Under the pieces are notes generated by a model. It did no database searches. It was given only the letters and a program-made list of their open reading frames with translations, and was not told the origin of the DNA. The translations under genes were made by a program, and so were the position numbers. A DNA stretch of 64,000 nt, from positions 310,001 to 374,000 of the forward strand of contig CACNQM010000001.1 of the NCBI GenBank assembly GCA_902622595.1, written 5' to 3'. Below, in pieces: positions 45,598 through 53,626 of the stretch. Within the stretch, counting starts at the first letter, position 1; each line of letters begins with the position of its first letter. Origin of the DNA: an uncultured Bacteroidota bacterium. Lineage in GTDB: Bacteria > Bacteroidota > Bacteroidia > Flavobacteriales > Flavobacteriaceae.

Positions 45598-46332
45598 ATG
45601 AAAAAATTTATTACGATAATTGCATTTTTACTGGTAAGCATTCCGGTTAGTGCGCAAAATTATTTTTCTGTGACATATATCAATGTCTCACCTGAAAATG
45701 TATCAGAAGTTGCAAGATTAGAATCAACTTATTGGTCAAAAGTTGCACAGGCAAATATTGACTCAGGTAAGCTTTTAGCTTGGGGGCTTTTTGCAAGAGC
45801 AATACCTGCTGGAAACGATACATGGACTCACGCTTACATAAATGTCTATGATTCTTTAGAAAAAATGCTTGATTTTGGACAATGGAATCCACAAGAAATT
45901 CTAGGAATTAATAATCAAGATATAGCTACTGGAGATCTTGTTAATAATTATGTTGTACATCATTATAAGGTGCAGGCAAGCATTAATGGTGATTCTCAAT
46001 TTAGTGTCTGGAATTTTGCTAGACCAGAAAACCTTCAAGGTTTTGTAATGGACAACATAAATTTATGGAAACCATTTTTTGAGAAAGATATGGGAGGAAG
46101 AACTTCATGGGGTATTGGTACCAAAATAACAAATGTTACTTCGGATAATGCCACAGTAATGACTTGGGATGGATATGGATCTCTGCTTGATGCTGTTAGT
46201 GCTCTTGATTACCCTCTTGACGCATCTTCATATGAAGGACCTAAAGGTGATAAAACATCTGAGTATAATCCAAATGGATGGGGTGCTCAGGTAATTGTTC
46301 AAAGAGCTCTCTGGCTTAGTTCAAGTCAATAA
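45598..46332 (+). CDS. Secreted paralogue B (tandem duplicate of A)
   Basis: 244 residues, signal peptide 'LLVSIPVSAQ'. By eye it is clearly homologous to A along its whole length ('YINVSPENVSEVARLE', 'SQFSVWNFARPENLQGFV', 'KPFFEKDMGGRTSWG', 'VIVQRALWLS'). It follows A after 26 bases on the same strand and ends before a terminator, so A and B form a bicistronic unit. Function unknown; the fold inference is the same as for A. Confidence 0.75.
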   Translation: MKKFITIIAFLLVSIPVSAQNYFSVTYINVSPENVSEVARLESTYWSKVAQANIDSGKLLAWGLFARAIPAGNDTWTHAYINVYDSLEKMLDFGQWNPQEILGINNQDIATGDLVNNYVVHHYKVQASINGDSQFSVWNFARPENLQGFVMDNINLWKPFFEKDMGGRTSWGIGTKITNVTSDNATVMTWDGYGSLLDAVSALDYPLDASSYEGPKGDKTSEYNPNGWGAQVIVQRALWLSSSQ

Positions 46333-46360
46333 TTTAATTTATTAACCATAAATTAATTTA

Positions 46361-46389
46361 AAAACCCCTTGGAAACATGGGGTTTTTTT
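46361..46389. terminator. Bidirectional intrinsic terminator
   Basis: AAAACCCC (46361-46368) pairs with GGGGTTTT (46379-46386) followed by T. It lies between the convergent paralogue B and HMA-MauE genes and can serve both strands. Confidence 0.85.
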
Positions 46390-46391
46390 AA

Positions 46392-47093
46392 TTATGTCAG
46401 TAATACAATTGCCATTATAATCATTATGGCATTTTCAATAAATGTTGCTTCGGTCATGGGAAGCTTCAAAGTTGTCCCAAGACATGCACAATTTATCGAC
46501 CTTTTGTCTAATAGTGTTTGAGTCACTCCAGCAGATGTAATTCCCAAGATTACAATTGTTATTAACAAAGCTATATTAACTTCAATTCTAATCAAGAACA
46601 TTAGACCCAATAATATTTCAATAAATGGATATATATATCCATATATGGTAATTTTTTTTGCAAGCGGGTCATACATTCTAAATGATATTGAGAAACCTTT
46701 TATATCAATAATTTTAAAAAAACTAAATATAATATAGAATAGTCCCATAAAATCAAGCATTGCGTTAGTTAAATTCCAGTCTTTAAAATTTAATAATATG
46801 CTTGTAATTGATATATATCCAAAGATTATAAATAAAGGCCTAAGTTGTTTAATCTTACTTGACTTTATTATCTCATTATCTTGAACATGTCCATTGCTTA
46901 CAACATTATATTTAGAAGGTAAAGAATCTGATATTAAGGAAAAGCTAATGGGATTTTTGGAATAAATAATAGCTTCACTTTTAGTCAGATCTACTTGAAC
47001 ATCATAAACTCCATCTAATGAACCTAGTTTACTCTCTACAGTTGATTTACAACCATTACAAGTCATTCCAGAAATTTTAATTGTACTTTTCAT
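46392..47093 (-). CDS. HMA heavy-metal domain fused to a MauE/DoxX-like membrane domain
   Basis: 233 residues. Residues 1-70 are a heavy-metal-associated domain with 'ISGMTCNGCKSTVESKL' (the C-x2-C metal site). Four membrane helices follow ('LLITIVILGITSAGVTQTLL' is one) together with 'INCACLGTTLKLPMTEATFIEN', split near residues 200-221, a signature of MauE-type redox membrane proteins that supply reducing equivalents to periplasmic disulfides. It probably couples a copper or similar metal-binding domain to a membrane redox function. Common in Bacteroidota; substrate unknown. Confidence 0.85.
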   Translation of the reverse strand: MKSTIKISGMTCNGCKSTVESKLGSLDGVYDVQVDLTKSEAIIYSKNPISFSLISDSLPSKYNVVSNGHVQDNEIIKSSKIKQLRPLFIIFGYISITSILLNFKDWNLTNAMLDFMGLFYIIFSFFKIIDIKGFSISFRMYDPLAKKITIYGYIYPFIEILLGLMFLIRIEVNIALLITIVILGITSAGVTQTLLDKRSINCACLGTTLKLPMTEATFIENAIMIIMAIVLLT

Positions 47094-47122
47094 TTCATAA
47101 AATTACCTAAATTTATATTTAT

Positions 47123-47752
47123 ATGAATAAAATAAAATTTATATCGCTAATTCTATCTATCTTTTTTTTAAGCTCTTTTAGTGATAATAATTTTTCAATC
47201 CTAAGTCAGGAAAAAAATGAGTTAATTCATTTATTTAATGGAATTGATCTATCTGGTTGGATAATTCATGGAACCGAGAAGTGGTATGTTGAGAACGGAG
47301 AGTTAGTTTGTGAAAATGGACCAGATAATCAGTATGGATATCTTTCAACTTCTGAATATTATGATGATTTTATATTAACACTTGAATTTAAACAACAATC
47401 TAATGGAAATAGTGGAGTTTTTTTTAGATCTACACTTGAAGGTGTCATAATAAATGGTTGGCAAGTAGAAATTGCACCACCTGGCTTATTTACAGGTGGA
47501 ATATATGAGTCTTATGGAAGAGAGTGGTTGATAAAACCAAATCCAAAAGATGAGAATTTAAATATTGGAGATTGGAATTCAATGAAAATTATGGTAAAAG
47601 GTGATTTAGTAAAAACTTGGTTAAATGGAGTAGAGATGATAAGGGTTAAGGATAAATTAATAGGAAATGGAAAGGGTGTAATAGCTCTGCAGATTCATGA
47701 AGGTGATAACGTTAAGGTAAGATGGAGAAATATTAAACTGCAAAAACTATAA
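47123..47752 (+). CDS. DUF1080 (3-keto-disaccharide hydrolase-like) secreted protein
   Basis: 209 residues with signal peptide ('FISLILSIFFLSSFS'). 'LIHLFNGIDLSGWIIHGTEKW', split near residues 37-57, and 'YDDFILTLEFKQQSNGNSGVFFRS' (near 79-102) are the concanavalin-like DUF1080 fold, followed by 'WNSMKIMVKGDLVKTWLNG' and 'GVIALQIHEGDNVKVRWRNI'. The family includes glycosidases acting on 3-keto-glycosides and is frequent in sugar-utilising Bacteroidota. Catalytic assignment to this copy is inference. Confidence 0.9.
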   Translation: MNKIKFISLILSIFFLSSFSDNNFSILSQEKNELIHLFNGIDLSGWIIHGTEKWYVENGELVCENGPDNQYGYLSTSEYYDDFILTLEFKQQSNGNSGVFFRSTLEGVIINGWQVEIAPPGLFTGGIYESYGREWLIKPNPKDENLNIGDWNSMKIMVKGDLVKTWLNGVEMIRVKDKLIGNGKGVIALQIHEGDNVKVRWRNIKLQKL

Positions 47753-47773
47753 TTTATTTGCTTAATTAAGTGT

Positions 47774-48052
47774 ATGCGAAAATTTTATCTTCTTTTCTTT
47801 AGTCTGATTCTTTTGAACTCATGTAGTGTTCATACTTTTTCCTATGGAGATGGACCAAAAGATAATTTTAAAAAGACTATAAAACAACATAATTATATCG
47901 TCGGTTTAATTTCTGAAGGAACTCCTGAATTAGAGGAGCTTAATCATTTGAAAGATTATAAATTAATTGTGAAACACACGATTTGGGATAGTATAATATC
48001 AGTTTTTTCATTTGGGTTGTATACACCAACTACTATTATTTTACTAAAATAA
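47774..48052 (+). CDS. Bor-like small lipoprotein
   Basis: 92 residues with lipobox 'ILLNSC'. The C-terminal 'HTIWDSIISVFSFGLYTPTTIIL' aligns by eye with the Bor family end ('GLLGFITLGIYTPLEARVY' in phage lambda Bor), and 'HNYIVGLIS' with its 'HHFFVSGIG'. Bor is an outer-membrane lipoprotein associated with serum resistance in lysogens; here no phage genes are nearby, so it is probably a chromosomal relative of unknown role. It follows the DUF1080 gene by 21 bases. Confidence 0.65.
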   Translation: MRKFYLLFFSLILLNSCSVHTFSYGDGPKDNFKKTIKQHNYIVGLISEGTPELEELNHLKDYKLIVKHTIWDSIISVFSFGLYTPTTIILLK

Positions 48053-48081
48053 TAAAATATTGATTTTCAATAATTTATAAT

Positions 48082-48978
48082 TTAAACCTCAATTAAAGAT
48101 TTATCATAAAATTTAAGATTGTTAGTGAAATTAAAGTCTATCTTACCAACAAATACACCACTAGATCCAACTTGATTAATTATAACTTCCTCACCCAAAG
48201 AATTATTTAGAATTAATGGTTCTTTCAAAAGTGTATGAGTATGTCCACCAATAATTAGATCAATATTTGATGTCAATTTGGCAAGTTTTGTATCACTAAT
48301 CTTATCTATTTGATATTGATGACCTAAATGAGATATGCAAATGACCAGGTCACATTTTTCTTCAAATTTTAGTTTAGAAGCCATATCTTTTGCTATATCT
48401 ACGGGATTATAATATTTGGTTTCATTGTATAATAAAGGGTTTACAAGTCCTTTAAGCTCAATACCTAGACCAAAGACACCAATTTTAACTCCTCCCTTGT
48501 TATATATTTTGTACTTATCAATTAAACCTTCCAACTCTGTATTTGTAAAATCATAATTGGATGATATAAATTGAAAGTCATTATTTATAATATTTTGCTT
48601 AAGCTTCTTTAAACCTGCGTCAAACTCATGATTTCCAATTGTTGCTGCATTATATCCCATCTTCTTCATCAAGCTTAGCTCTAAATCTCCTTGAAAAAAA
48701 TTAAAATATGGTGTTCCTTGAAAAATATCACCAGCATCAAAAATTAATGTATTTGGATTAAGGTTTATAGTTTCATTAATCAGATTAGCTCTTCTAGCAA
48801 ATCCACCTTTATTAGGATATAGGTTATGGTTTGATGGAAATGGTTCAATTTGACTATGTACATCATTGGTGTGAAGAATTGTAATTTTAAGGTTTTTTGA
48901 GCTTAAATTACATGAATTTAAGCCCATCACTGACAGTGATGCAAGGCTCGAATTATAAATAAATTTTCTTCTATTCAT
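48082..48978 (-). CDS. 5'-nucleotidase N-terminal metallophosphoesterase domain (split form)
   Basis: 298 residues with a twin-arginine-like start 'NRRKFIYNSSLASLSVMG' then a lipobox-like 'LNSC'. The metal-binding motifs of the UshA-type catalytic domain are complete: 'ILHTNDVHSQ', 'IFDAGDIFQGTP', 'ATIGNHEFDAG', 'VICISHLGHQ' and 'IDLIIGGHTHT'. The C-terminal substrate-binding domain is encoded separately by the upstream gene (48971-49711), with an 8-base overlap. Together they probably form a periplasmic nucleotidase or phosphoesterase. Confidence 0.9.
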   Translation of the reverse strand: MNRRKFIYNSSLASLSVMGLNSCNLSSKNLKITILHTNDVHSQIEPFPSNHNLYPNKGGFARRANLINETINLNPNTLIFDAGDIFQGTPYFNFFQGDLELSLMKKMGYNAATIGNHEFDAGLKKLKQNIINNDFQFISSNYDFTNTELEGLIDKYKIYNKGGVKIGVFGLGIELKGLVNPLLYNETKYYNPVDIAKDMASKLKFEEKCDLVICISHLGHQYQIDKISDTKLAKLTSNIDLIIGGHTHTLLKEPLILNNSLGEEVIINQVGSSGVFVGKIDFNFTNNLKFYDKSLIEV

Positions 48979-49711
48979 TCTTTACAAAACGATTATCGAT
49001 TTTTGATGATATGTATAAGTTTGACTTTGTGTAATCAATAAATGCATCTCTAGGAGTATACCCAAGCCTATAAATACCTTTATTTTTGTTAAAGAAAAAC
49101 ATATTATCGCCTCCTGTCAATAGATAGTCATTTATAGCGATATAATATTTATTGGAAGGCAAAATAGGTTTGCTTTGAACTAAAACAGTATTTCCAATAA
49201 TTGATAGCCCTGAGAATGGATGCGGAATTTTTTCTTTTTTTAAAAAAGAAACTATTTCATTAATTGATTCTCCGTCCATTTCAACGATTACAATCTCATT
49301 TTCAAATGGAAGTATTTTATATGCATCGCTCAATTTTACATCACCTTTGGGTAAAGCTGCTCTTATCCCACCATGATTTTGAATAGCAAAGTCAATATTT
49401 TTATTTTCTTGAACCCTAAATAAAGAGTCAGACTTAATATATATAATATCTGCGATTAAGTTGCCTAGCGATGAATTAAAATTTTTAGAGTCAAAGTCTG
49501 ACTTTGTATATAATTTATCTGAAAAGCCTATTACGTTATCCAAACTAATATCGATTGAATCTTTATAAATATTAATTTGATCAGATATAATTTCGTTCTC
49601 TGGTCCAGTTAATTGAATATTAGAATAAGAAACTGACTCTAAATCAAGATTATTACAACCTAATAAATAAAATGAAATAAAAAAGAATGGTATTTTTAAA
49701 AAATTCTTCAA
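48971..49711 (-). CDS. 5'-nucleotidase C-terminal domain lipoprotein (split form)
   Basis: 246 residues, lipobox 'YLLGC' (Cys19). 'SSLGNLIADI' and 'DFAIQNHGGIRAALPKGDVKLSD' (split near residues 105-127) with 'YKILPFENEIVIVEMDG' and 'YYIAINDYLLTGGDNMFFF' match the 5_nucleotid_C domain that recognises the nucleobase. Normally this domain is fused to the metallophosphoesterase domain; here it precedes it as a separate protein. A 28-residue micro-ORF ends 4 bases upstream. Confidence 0.9.
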   Translation of the reverse strand: MKNFLKIPFFFISFYLLGCNNLDLESVSYSNIQLTGPENEIISDQINIYKDSIDISLDNVIGFSDKLYTKSDFDSKNFNSSLGNLIADIIYIKSDSLFRVQENKNIDFAIQNHGGIRAALPKGDVKLSDAYKILPFENEIVIVEMDGESINEIVSFLKKEKIPHPFSGLSIIGNTVLVQSKPILPSNKYYIAINDYLLTGGDNMFFFNKNKGIYRLGYTPRDAFIDYTKSNLYISSKIDNRFVKNE

Positions 49712-49715
49712 AAAA

Positions 49716-49802
49716 CTAGGAATGTTTTGAAAATAGTATCAGTAATCCTGCCAGCATTAGAACAAAAACTATAAATCCTATAAAGAAAATTAAAGATTCC
49801 AT
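49716..49802 (-). CDS. Micro-protein, 28 residues, single membrane span
   Basis: ATG at 49802, stop at 49716-49718, 4 bases before the nucleotidase C-domain start. It begins 'MESLIFFIGFIVFVLMLAGL' and ends 'LILFSKHS': about 22 hydrophobic residues. Position and hydrophobicity suggest a real membrane micro-ORF in the nucleotidase operon; no homologue known to me. Confidence 0.4.
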   Translation of the reverse strand: MESLIFFIGFIVFVLMLAGLLILFSKHS

Positions 49803-49865
49803 ATCATAATTTACAGAATTTTAATGGATTTTCAATAGATTTAAACATACTTTCAATCAATTTAT

Positions 49866-49952
49866 ATGAATGAAACAGAATTTTTTAGAATTATTTTCAC
49901 AGTTGTTTTTGTTGTATTAGCTCTGAGATTTCTGTTAAAAAAAAGAAGATAA
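49866..49952 (+). CDS. Micro-protein, 28 residues, single membrane span
   Basis: ATG at 49866, TAA at 49950-49952. 'MNETEFFRIIFTVVFVVLAL' then 'RFLLKKRR': acidic N-terminus, about 17-residue hydrophobic span, strongly basic end, i.e. an N-out/C-in topology by the positive-inside rule. It stands alone between divergent genes. Weakly supported, but the charge asymmetry is typical of genuine small membrane proteins. Confidence 0.35.
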   Translation: MNETEFFRIIFTVVFVVLALRFLLKKRR

Positions 49953-49985
49953 CACATACTTTTTAGTCTTTTTATTTATCTATTT

Positions 49986-50010
49986 AATTTATAAATTAGA
50001 CACTTAATCA
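49986..50010 (+). promoter_or_regulatory. Conserved 25-bp upstream element shared by paralogues C and D (copy 1)
   Basis: The block starts with the 12-bp palindrome AATTTATAAATT and ends ACACTTAATCA. An almost identical block (24 of 25 positions) is found at 54724-54748 ahead of paralogue D. It ends 14 bases before the start codon at 50025. It may be a promoter, operator or leader element; it does not contain TAnnTTTG. Confidence 0.6.
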
Positions 50011-50024
50011 TTAAATCAATTAAA

Positions 50025-50792
50025 ATGAAAAAATTAATATTTACATTATTAGCTTTAGTAATAACTTTTTCATCTTTTTCACAGAGAAATCCTGATGCAA
50101 CATATCTTTCGGCATTTGTATATACACCAAAGGATGGAATGAGAGAAAAGTTTGAAGCAGCTGCTGCTAAAAAGACACAAATGTTCAACAACAAAGAAGG
50201 AAGTTACATAATAACTTATCGTATTCTTAGTGGACAAAATGAAGGCTCTTATTTAAGACTATTAATATTTCAAAATTCTTCTAACTACAATAGCTTATTA
50301 TCAGATGATGAAGGAGAATATTGGGAAAAAAATGTAGCGCCATATGTTAAAAGTGCATCAGGTATGCAAACCTGGCAACTTTTGAATTGGGCCAGCGTTG
50401 GAGAAGACGGTCCACCACCAAAATTCTTGGAAAGATCAATATGGGTTAGTAAGCCTGGTCAAGATGATAACGTAAGAAAAACGATTTATAGATCCGGTCA
50501 AGTTCTTGATAAAATTATGTCAGGTAAAACCTTGAGAAGAGCTTTTCAATTAGTATCTGGTGGTAACCCTAATACTTATGCCTCCTTTAGAGGATTTAAT
50601 GAATATCCTCATTGGGGAAATTCAGACCAGACTTTTGAAGAAGTATATAACGAATTATTTGGATGGAAACAGTATGAGCATGATTTAAAGGCTACTAATA
50701 ATTCTCTTTTAGATTGGGGTAGAAATGTTATTTCTCTCCAAAGAGTAGACAACATGCTTCCTAGTGATATTAAAAGCCAAATTAGTAATTAG
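50025..50792 (+). CDS. Secreted paralogue C (ABM-like/NIPSNAP-like pattern)
   Basis: 255 residues, signal peptide 'LALVITFSSFSQ'. The N-terminal half has 'FEAAAAKKTQMFNNKEG' and 'ITYRILSGQNEGSYLRL', the segment shared with paralogues E and F, then 'YWEKNVAPYVKSASG'. The second half has an analogous hydrophobic pattern ('RAFQLVSGGNPNTYASFRGF', 'FEEVYNELFGWKQYEHDL'). Probably two ferredoxin-like domains; no active site recognised. The upstream element shared with D implies common regulation. Followed by a strong terminator. Confidence 0.75.
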   Translation: MKKLIFTLLALVITFSSFSQRNPDATYLSAFVYTPKDGMREKFEAAAAKKTQMFNNKEGSYIITYRILSGQNEGSYLRLLIFQNSSNYNSLLSDDEGEYWEKNVAPYVKSASGMQTWQLLNWASVGEDGPPPKFLERSIWVSKPGQDDNVRKTIYRSGQVLDKIMSGKTLRRAFQLVSGGNPNTYASFRGFNEYPHWGNSDQTFEEVYNELFGWKQYEHDLKATNNSLLDWGRNVISLQRVDNMLPSDIKSQISN

Positions 50793-50820
50793 ACAAATAT
50801 TAAATTGTACTAATGTAAAT

Positions 50821-50852
50821 AAAAAAAGGCTCCTAAACGGAGCCTTTTTTTT
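50821..50852 (+). terminator. Intrinsic terminator after paralogue C
   Basis: AAAGGCTCC pairs with GGAGCCTTT around a 5-base loop, followed by eight T on the plus strand and preceded by seven A that would serve the other strand too. Confidence 0.9.
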
Positions 50853-50861
50853 GTAGTAAAG

Positions 50862-50882
50862 AAAGAGCCCAACGGGCTCTTT
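50862..50882 (-). terminator. Hairpin after the fasciclin gene
   Basis: AAAGAGCCC and GGGCTCTTT form a 9-bp stem with a 3-base loop 22 bases after the fasciclin stop. The following T run on the minus strand is short, so the neighbouring bidirectional hairpin at 50821-50852 may do most of the work. Confidence 0.7.
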
Positions 50883-50903
50883 CACCAAACAAAATAATTA
50901 AAA

Positions 50904-51410
50904 TTATTCTGGAAGCACTACATTATCAATTGCATGTATCACTCCGTTAGAAGTTTCTACATCAGCGATTACAACTTTAGCTTTATTTCCGTTAGCATCT
51001 TTTACATATACGTTGCCTTCCCATAATTTAAGAGTTAGCTCATTACCCTGTAAAGTCTCAACAGTAAACTGTCCATCATTATCGTTTATAGCTTTTACGA
51101 CATCACCTGCCATAAATTGTCCAGCAACGACATGATACTTTAGAATTGATTGTAAAGTTGATTTATTCTCAGGCTTTAAAAGTGTACCTAAAGTTCCTTC
51201 AGGTAGTCTGTCAAAACCATCGTTAGTTGGGGCAAAAACTGTAAATGGACCTTCTGATGAAAGTGCATCTACTAATTCACCTGCTTGTACAGCTGCGACT
51301 AAAGTTGAAAAGTTATCGTTCGAAACAGCAGTTTCAACAATATTCATATCATTAACATTAGAATTTAGTACAAGACTTAAAATCGAATATTTAAGAAAAT
51401 TAATTAACAT
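50904..51410 (-). CDS. Fasciclin (FAS1) domain secreted protein
   Basis: 168 residues from ATG at 51410; an earlier ATG at 51437 adds 9 residues before the signal-like stretch 'FLKYSILSLVLNSN'. One FAS1 domain: 'NIVETAVSNDNFSTLVAAV', 'GPFTVFAPTNDGFDRLP', 'ILKYHVVAGQFMAGDVV' and 'GVIHAIDNVVLP'. FAS1 domains mediate adhesion on the cell surface. No lipobox. Confidence 0.93.
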   Translation of the reverse strand: MLINFLKYSILSLVLNSNVNDMNIVETAVSNDNFSTLVAAVQAGELVDALSSEGPFTVFAPTNDGFDRLPEGTLGTLLKPENKSTLQSILKYHVVAGQFMAGDVVKAINDNDGQFTVETLQGNELTLKLWEGNVYVKDANGNKAKVVIADVETSNGVIHAIDNVVLPE

Positions 51411-51537
51411 ATTATACTTAATTAAAATGAGTAACAAATGTTCTATTAATTATTAGTTATGAAAAAGATATAGTACTGTTTAACTTTTATTTAATAAATG
51501 TTTTAACATAATTTTAAATATCATATATTGATAATCA

Positions 51538-52515
51538 ATGACATACACTATCAGACTTTTTACCTATTTAATCTTTTTTTCACTTTTATCATGCAATAAA
51601 GAGGAAAATAAAAAAAATATAGTTGTAGAAGCCATTGATTTTCCCGTTCTAGGAGAAGATGGTCCTTATAACTATGGACAAACCTATCAGGGAAGAAATG
51701 GTTATACTACATTTTATCCTGGAAACATTCCTGTTATACTTAGTATCCCTCATGGTGGTGATATTTCTCCTCCAGAAATCTCTAATAGAACTTATGGTGT
51801 TATTGTAACTGACTCTAATACTATTGAACTTGGTATTGCCATTAGAAATTATTTTTATTCTAACTATAATATAAGACCCTATGTAATAATCAATAATCTT
51901 AAAAGGACAAAACTTGATGCTAATAGAGACCGAATTGAAGCTGCACAAGGAAATATTTATGCTGAAAGAGCATTTGATGAATTTCATTTTTATATAGAAA
52001 AAGCAAGAGAGGATATAATTACAAAATTTGGAACAGGTGTTTTATTTGATATACACGGTCATGGAATTAATCCCGACGGTTTTAATGATTTAAGAACATG
52101 GATTGGATACCTGTTAACTTCTGATGAATTAGATAATTCAAATGATTACATCGATCAAAATATATCGATTAATGATGTTAGCATATACAGCCTTATAAAT
52201 TCTTCAGGTCAAACTTTATCAGAGTTATTAAGCGGTCCCAATAGTCTGGGTGCACTATTTGAAAATAATAATTACACAGCCTTACCAAGTCCACAAAGTA
52301 GAAGTCCAGAGGGCATGAGATATTTTAGTGGTGGATACAATACATTTAGATATGGTACTAATAGGGATTTTAATTTTAGCTCAATCCAACTTGAATTCCC
52401 ATTTCAGGGGTTGAGGGATACGCCACAATCAAGGAACTTATTTGCTGCTACATTTGTTGATTTAGTTCAGGAATATTTTCTTGTACATCTAAATATTGAT
52501 CTTTTCTCCTTATGA
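51538..52515 (+). CDS. N-formylglutamate amidohydrolase-like lipoprotein
   Basis: 325 residues, lipobox 'FSLLSC'. 'IPVILSIPHGGDISPPEI' and 'FDIHGHGINPDGFNDLRTWIG' (split near 172-192) are the HxG-type zinc-binding motifs of the FGase/peptidoglycan-amidase-like fold, and 'DANRDRIEAAQGN' supplies the conserved NR segment. The exported location argues against the cytosolic histidine pathway; a periplasmic amidase role is possible. Followed by the marC operon after 21 bases. Confidence 0.65.
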   Translation: MTYTIRLFTYLIFFSLLSCNKEENKKNIVVEAIDFPVLGEDGPYNYGQTYQGRNGYTTFYPGNIPVILSIPHGGDISPPEISNRTYGVIVTDSNTIELGIAIRNYFYSNYNIRPYVIINNLKRTKLDANRDRIEAAQGNIYAERAFDEFHFYIEKAREDIITKFGTGVLFDIHGHGINPDGFNDLRTWIGYLLTSDELDNSNDYIDQNISINDVSIYSLINSSGQTLSELLSGPNSLGALFENNNYTALPSPQSRSPEGMRYFSGGYNTFRYGTNRDFNFSSIQLEFPFQGLRDTPQSRNLFAATFVDLVQEYFLVHLNIDLFSL

Positions 52516-52524
52516 TTATATTTG
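52496..52524 (+). promoter_or_regulatory. Promoter of marC
   Basis: TTG at 52496-52498 (-33) and TATATTTG at 52517-52524 (-7) are separated by 18 bases, a good match to the Bacteroidota consensus. Transcription would start near 52530, just before the ATG at 52537, giving a very short leader. The -33 element overlaps the end of the preceding gene. Confidence 0.6.
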
Positions 52525-52536
52525 CAAAAAAAACCT

Positions 52537-53103
52537 ATGGATTATAAAGAAATATTTACTGCTAGCATGATTTTGTTTGCTGTAATTGATATAATAGGTG
52601 CAACGCCAATAGTAATATCACTTAGGGAGAAAGTCGGGAAAATACAATCAGAGAAAGCTACACTCGTTTCTATGGCTATCATGATTGGATTCCTTTTTGT
52701 TGGGGAGGAAATATTGAACCTAATCGGTATTGACATTAATTCATTTGCAGTAGCAGGTGCAATTGTTATTTTTTTTATTGCTTTGGAAATGGTTCTAGGT
52801 GTTACAATTTTTCAAGGAGAGGAACCTGAAACTGCTTCAATTGTACCAATTGCATTTCCTATTATTGCGGGTGCTGGTACTTTAACCACTTTGTTATCAT
52901 TAAGAGCTGAATATCAATTGATTAATGTAATTATAGCGATTGTTATAAATTCATTATTTGTATATATAATTCTTAAATCATCAAATACAATTGAAAGAAT
53001 CCTTGGTAAAAATGGAATAGGAATAATCAGAAGAGTTTTTGGAATAATTCTTCTATCTATCTCCGTTAAGCTTTTTTCGACAAACATTAGTTTAATTGTT
53101 TGA
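52537..53103 (+). CDS. MarC family integral membrane protein (NAAT transporter family)
   Basis: 188 residues from ATG at 52537; the longer frame starting at TTG 52522 would overlap the -7 promoter element. Six membrane helices with 'FAVIDIIGATPIVISLREK', 'FAVAGAIVIFFIALEMVLG' and 'VPIAFPIIAGAGTLTTLLSL' typical of MarC. Family function is uncertain, and the link to multiple antibiotic resistance was not upheld for E. coli. Stop and next start overlap (TGATG). Confidence 0.9.
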   Translation: MDYKEIFTASMILFAVIDIIGATPIVISLREKVGKIQSEKATLVSMAIMIGFLFVGEEILNLIGIDINSFAVAGAIVIFFIALEMVLGVTIFQGEEPETASIVPIAFPIIAGAGTLTTLLSLRAEYQLINVIIAIVINSLFVYIILKSSNTIERILGKNGIGIIRRVFGIILLSISVKLFSTNISLIV

Positions 53104-53477
53104 TGAAGTATATAAAGCTTATTACAATATACTTTATGTCAATTGCATATACCTATGTTGGTGTCAGGCATTTTATTGATCCAGATTTTTTCTTGGCAAT
53201 AATGCCTAATTATCTTTCAATGCATTTATTTTTTGTTTATTTAACTGGCTTAATGGAAGTTGTTTTTGGATTATTATTAGCTTTCAGAAAAACTAGAAAA
53301 TTTGCCTCTTATGGACTTATTATATTGTTATTAATTGTATTTCCGGCTAATATTCACTTAGTTGAGAGTGAACTTTCTCAGTCGATTTTGGAAGTTTCTA
53401 AAGAACAAACAATAATAAGGCTTCCATTTCAAGGTCTATTCTTAATATTAGCATACTGGCATTCAAAAAATAATTAA
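53103..53477 (+). CDS. DoxX-like membrane protein
   Basis: 124 residues with four helices. 'YVGVRHFIDPDFFLAIMP', 'LTGLMEVVFGLLLAFRKTRK' and 'LIVFPANIHLV' match the DoxX/DoxD small membrane family. The start is the ATG at 53103 overlapping the marC stop by one base. A role in redox or thiosulfate metabolism is family lore only. Confidence 0.82.
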   Translation: MKYIKLITIYFMSIAYTYVGVRHFIDPDFFLAIMPNYLSMHLFFVYLTGLMEVVFGLLLAFRKTRKFASYGLIILLLIVFPANIHLVESELSQSILEVSKEQTIIRLPFQGLFLILAYWHSKNN

Positions 53478-53485
53478 TTTTAGAT

Positions 53486-53626
53486 ATGAACAACTTCTTC
53501 AAGTGGCATGATAAGATGATATGGAAAATTTCAAAAGAATTTAATTTGACTAAATATCAAGTGCTTATACTGACTTGGCTGGAGGGTATCTTGATCGGAA
53601 TTATCCTTTGTAAGTTTATATTTTAA
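53486..53626 (+). CDS. Small membrane protein, 46 residues
   Basis: ATG at 53486, 8 bases after the DoxX gene, TAA at 53624-53626, with an 11-base overlap with the convergent dapF end. 'MNNFFKWHDKMIWKISKEFN' is an amphipathic basic part, then 'YQVLILTWLEGILIGIILC' is a membrane span. It looks like a third member of the marC-DoxX operon. No family name known to me. Confidence 0.5.
   Translation: MNNFFKWHDKMIWKISKEFNLTKYQVLILTWLEGILIGIILCKFIF

Noticed and set aside
47774-48052. Prophage remnant
   Set aside because: Only the Bor-like gene has a phage relative; no integrase, capsid, tail or att repeats were seen.
51649-51987. 112-codon minus-strand frame in the amidohydrolase-like gene
   Set aside because: Shadow of an exported protein gene with repeated isoleucine/serine bias typical of antisense AT-rich DNA.
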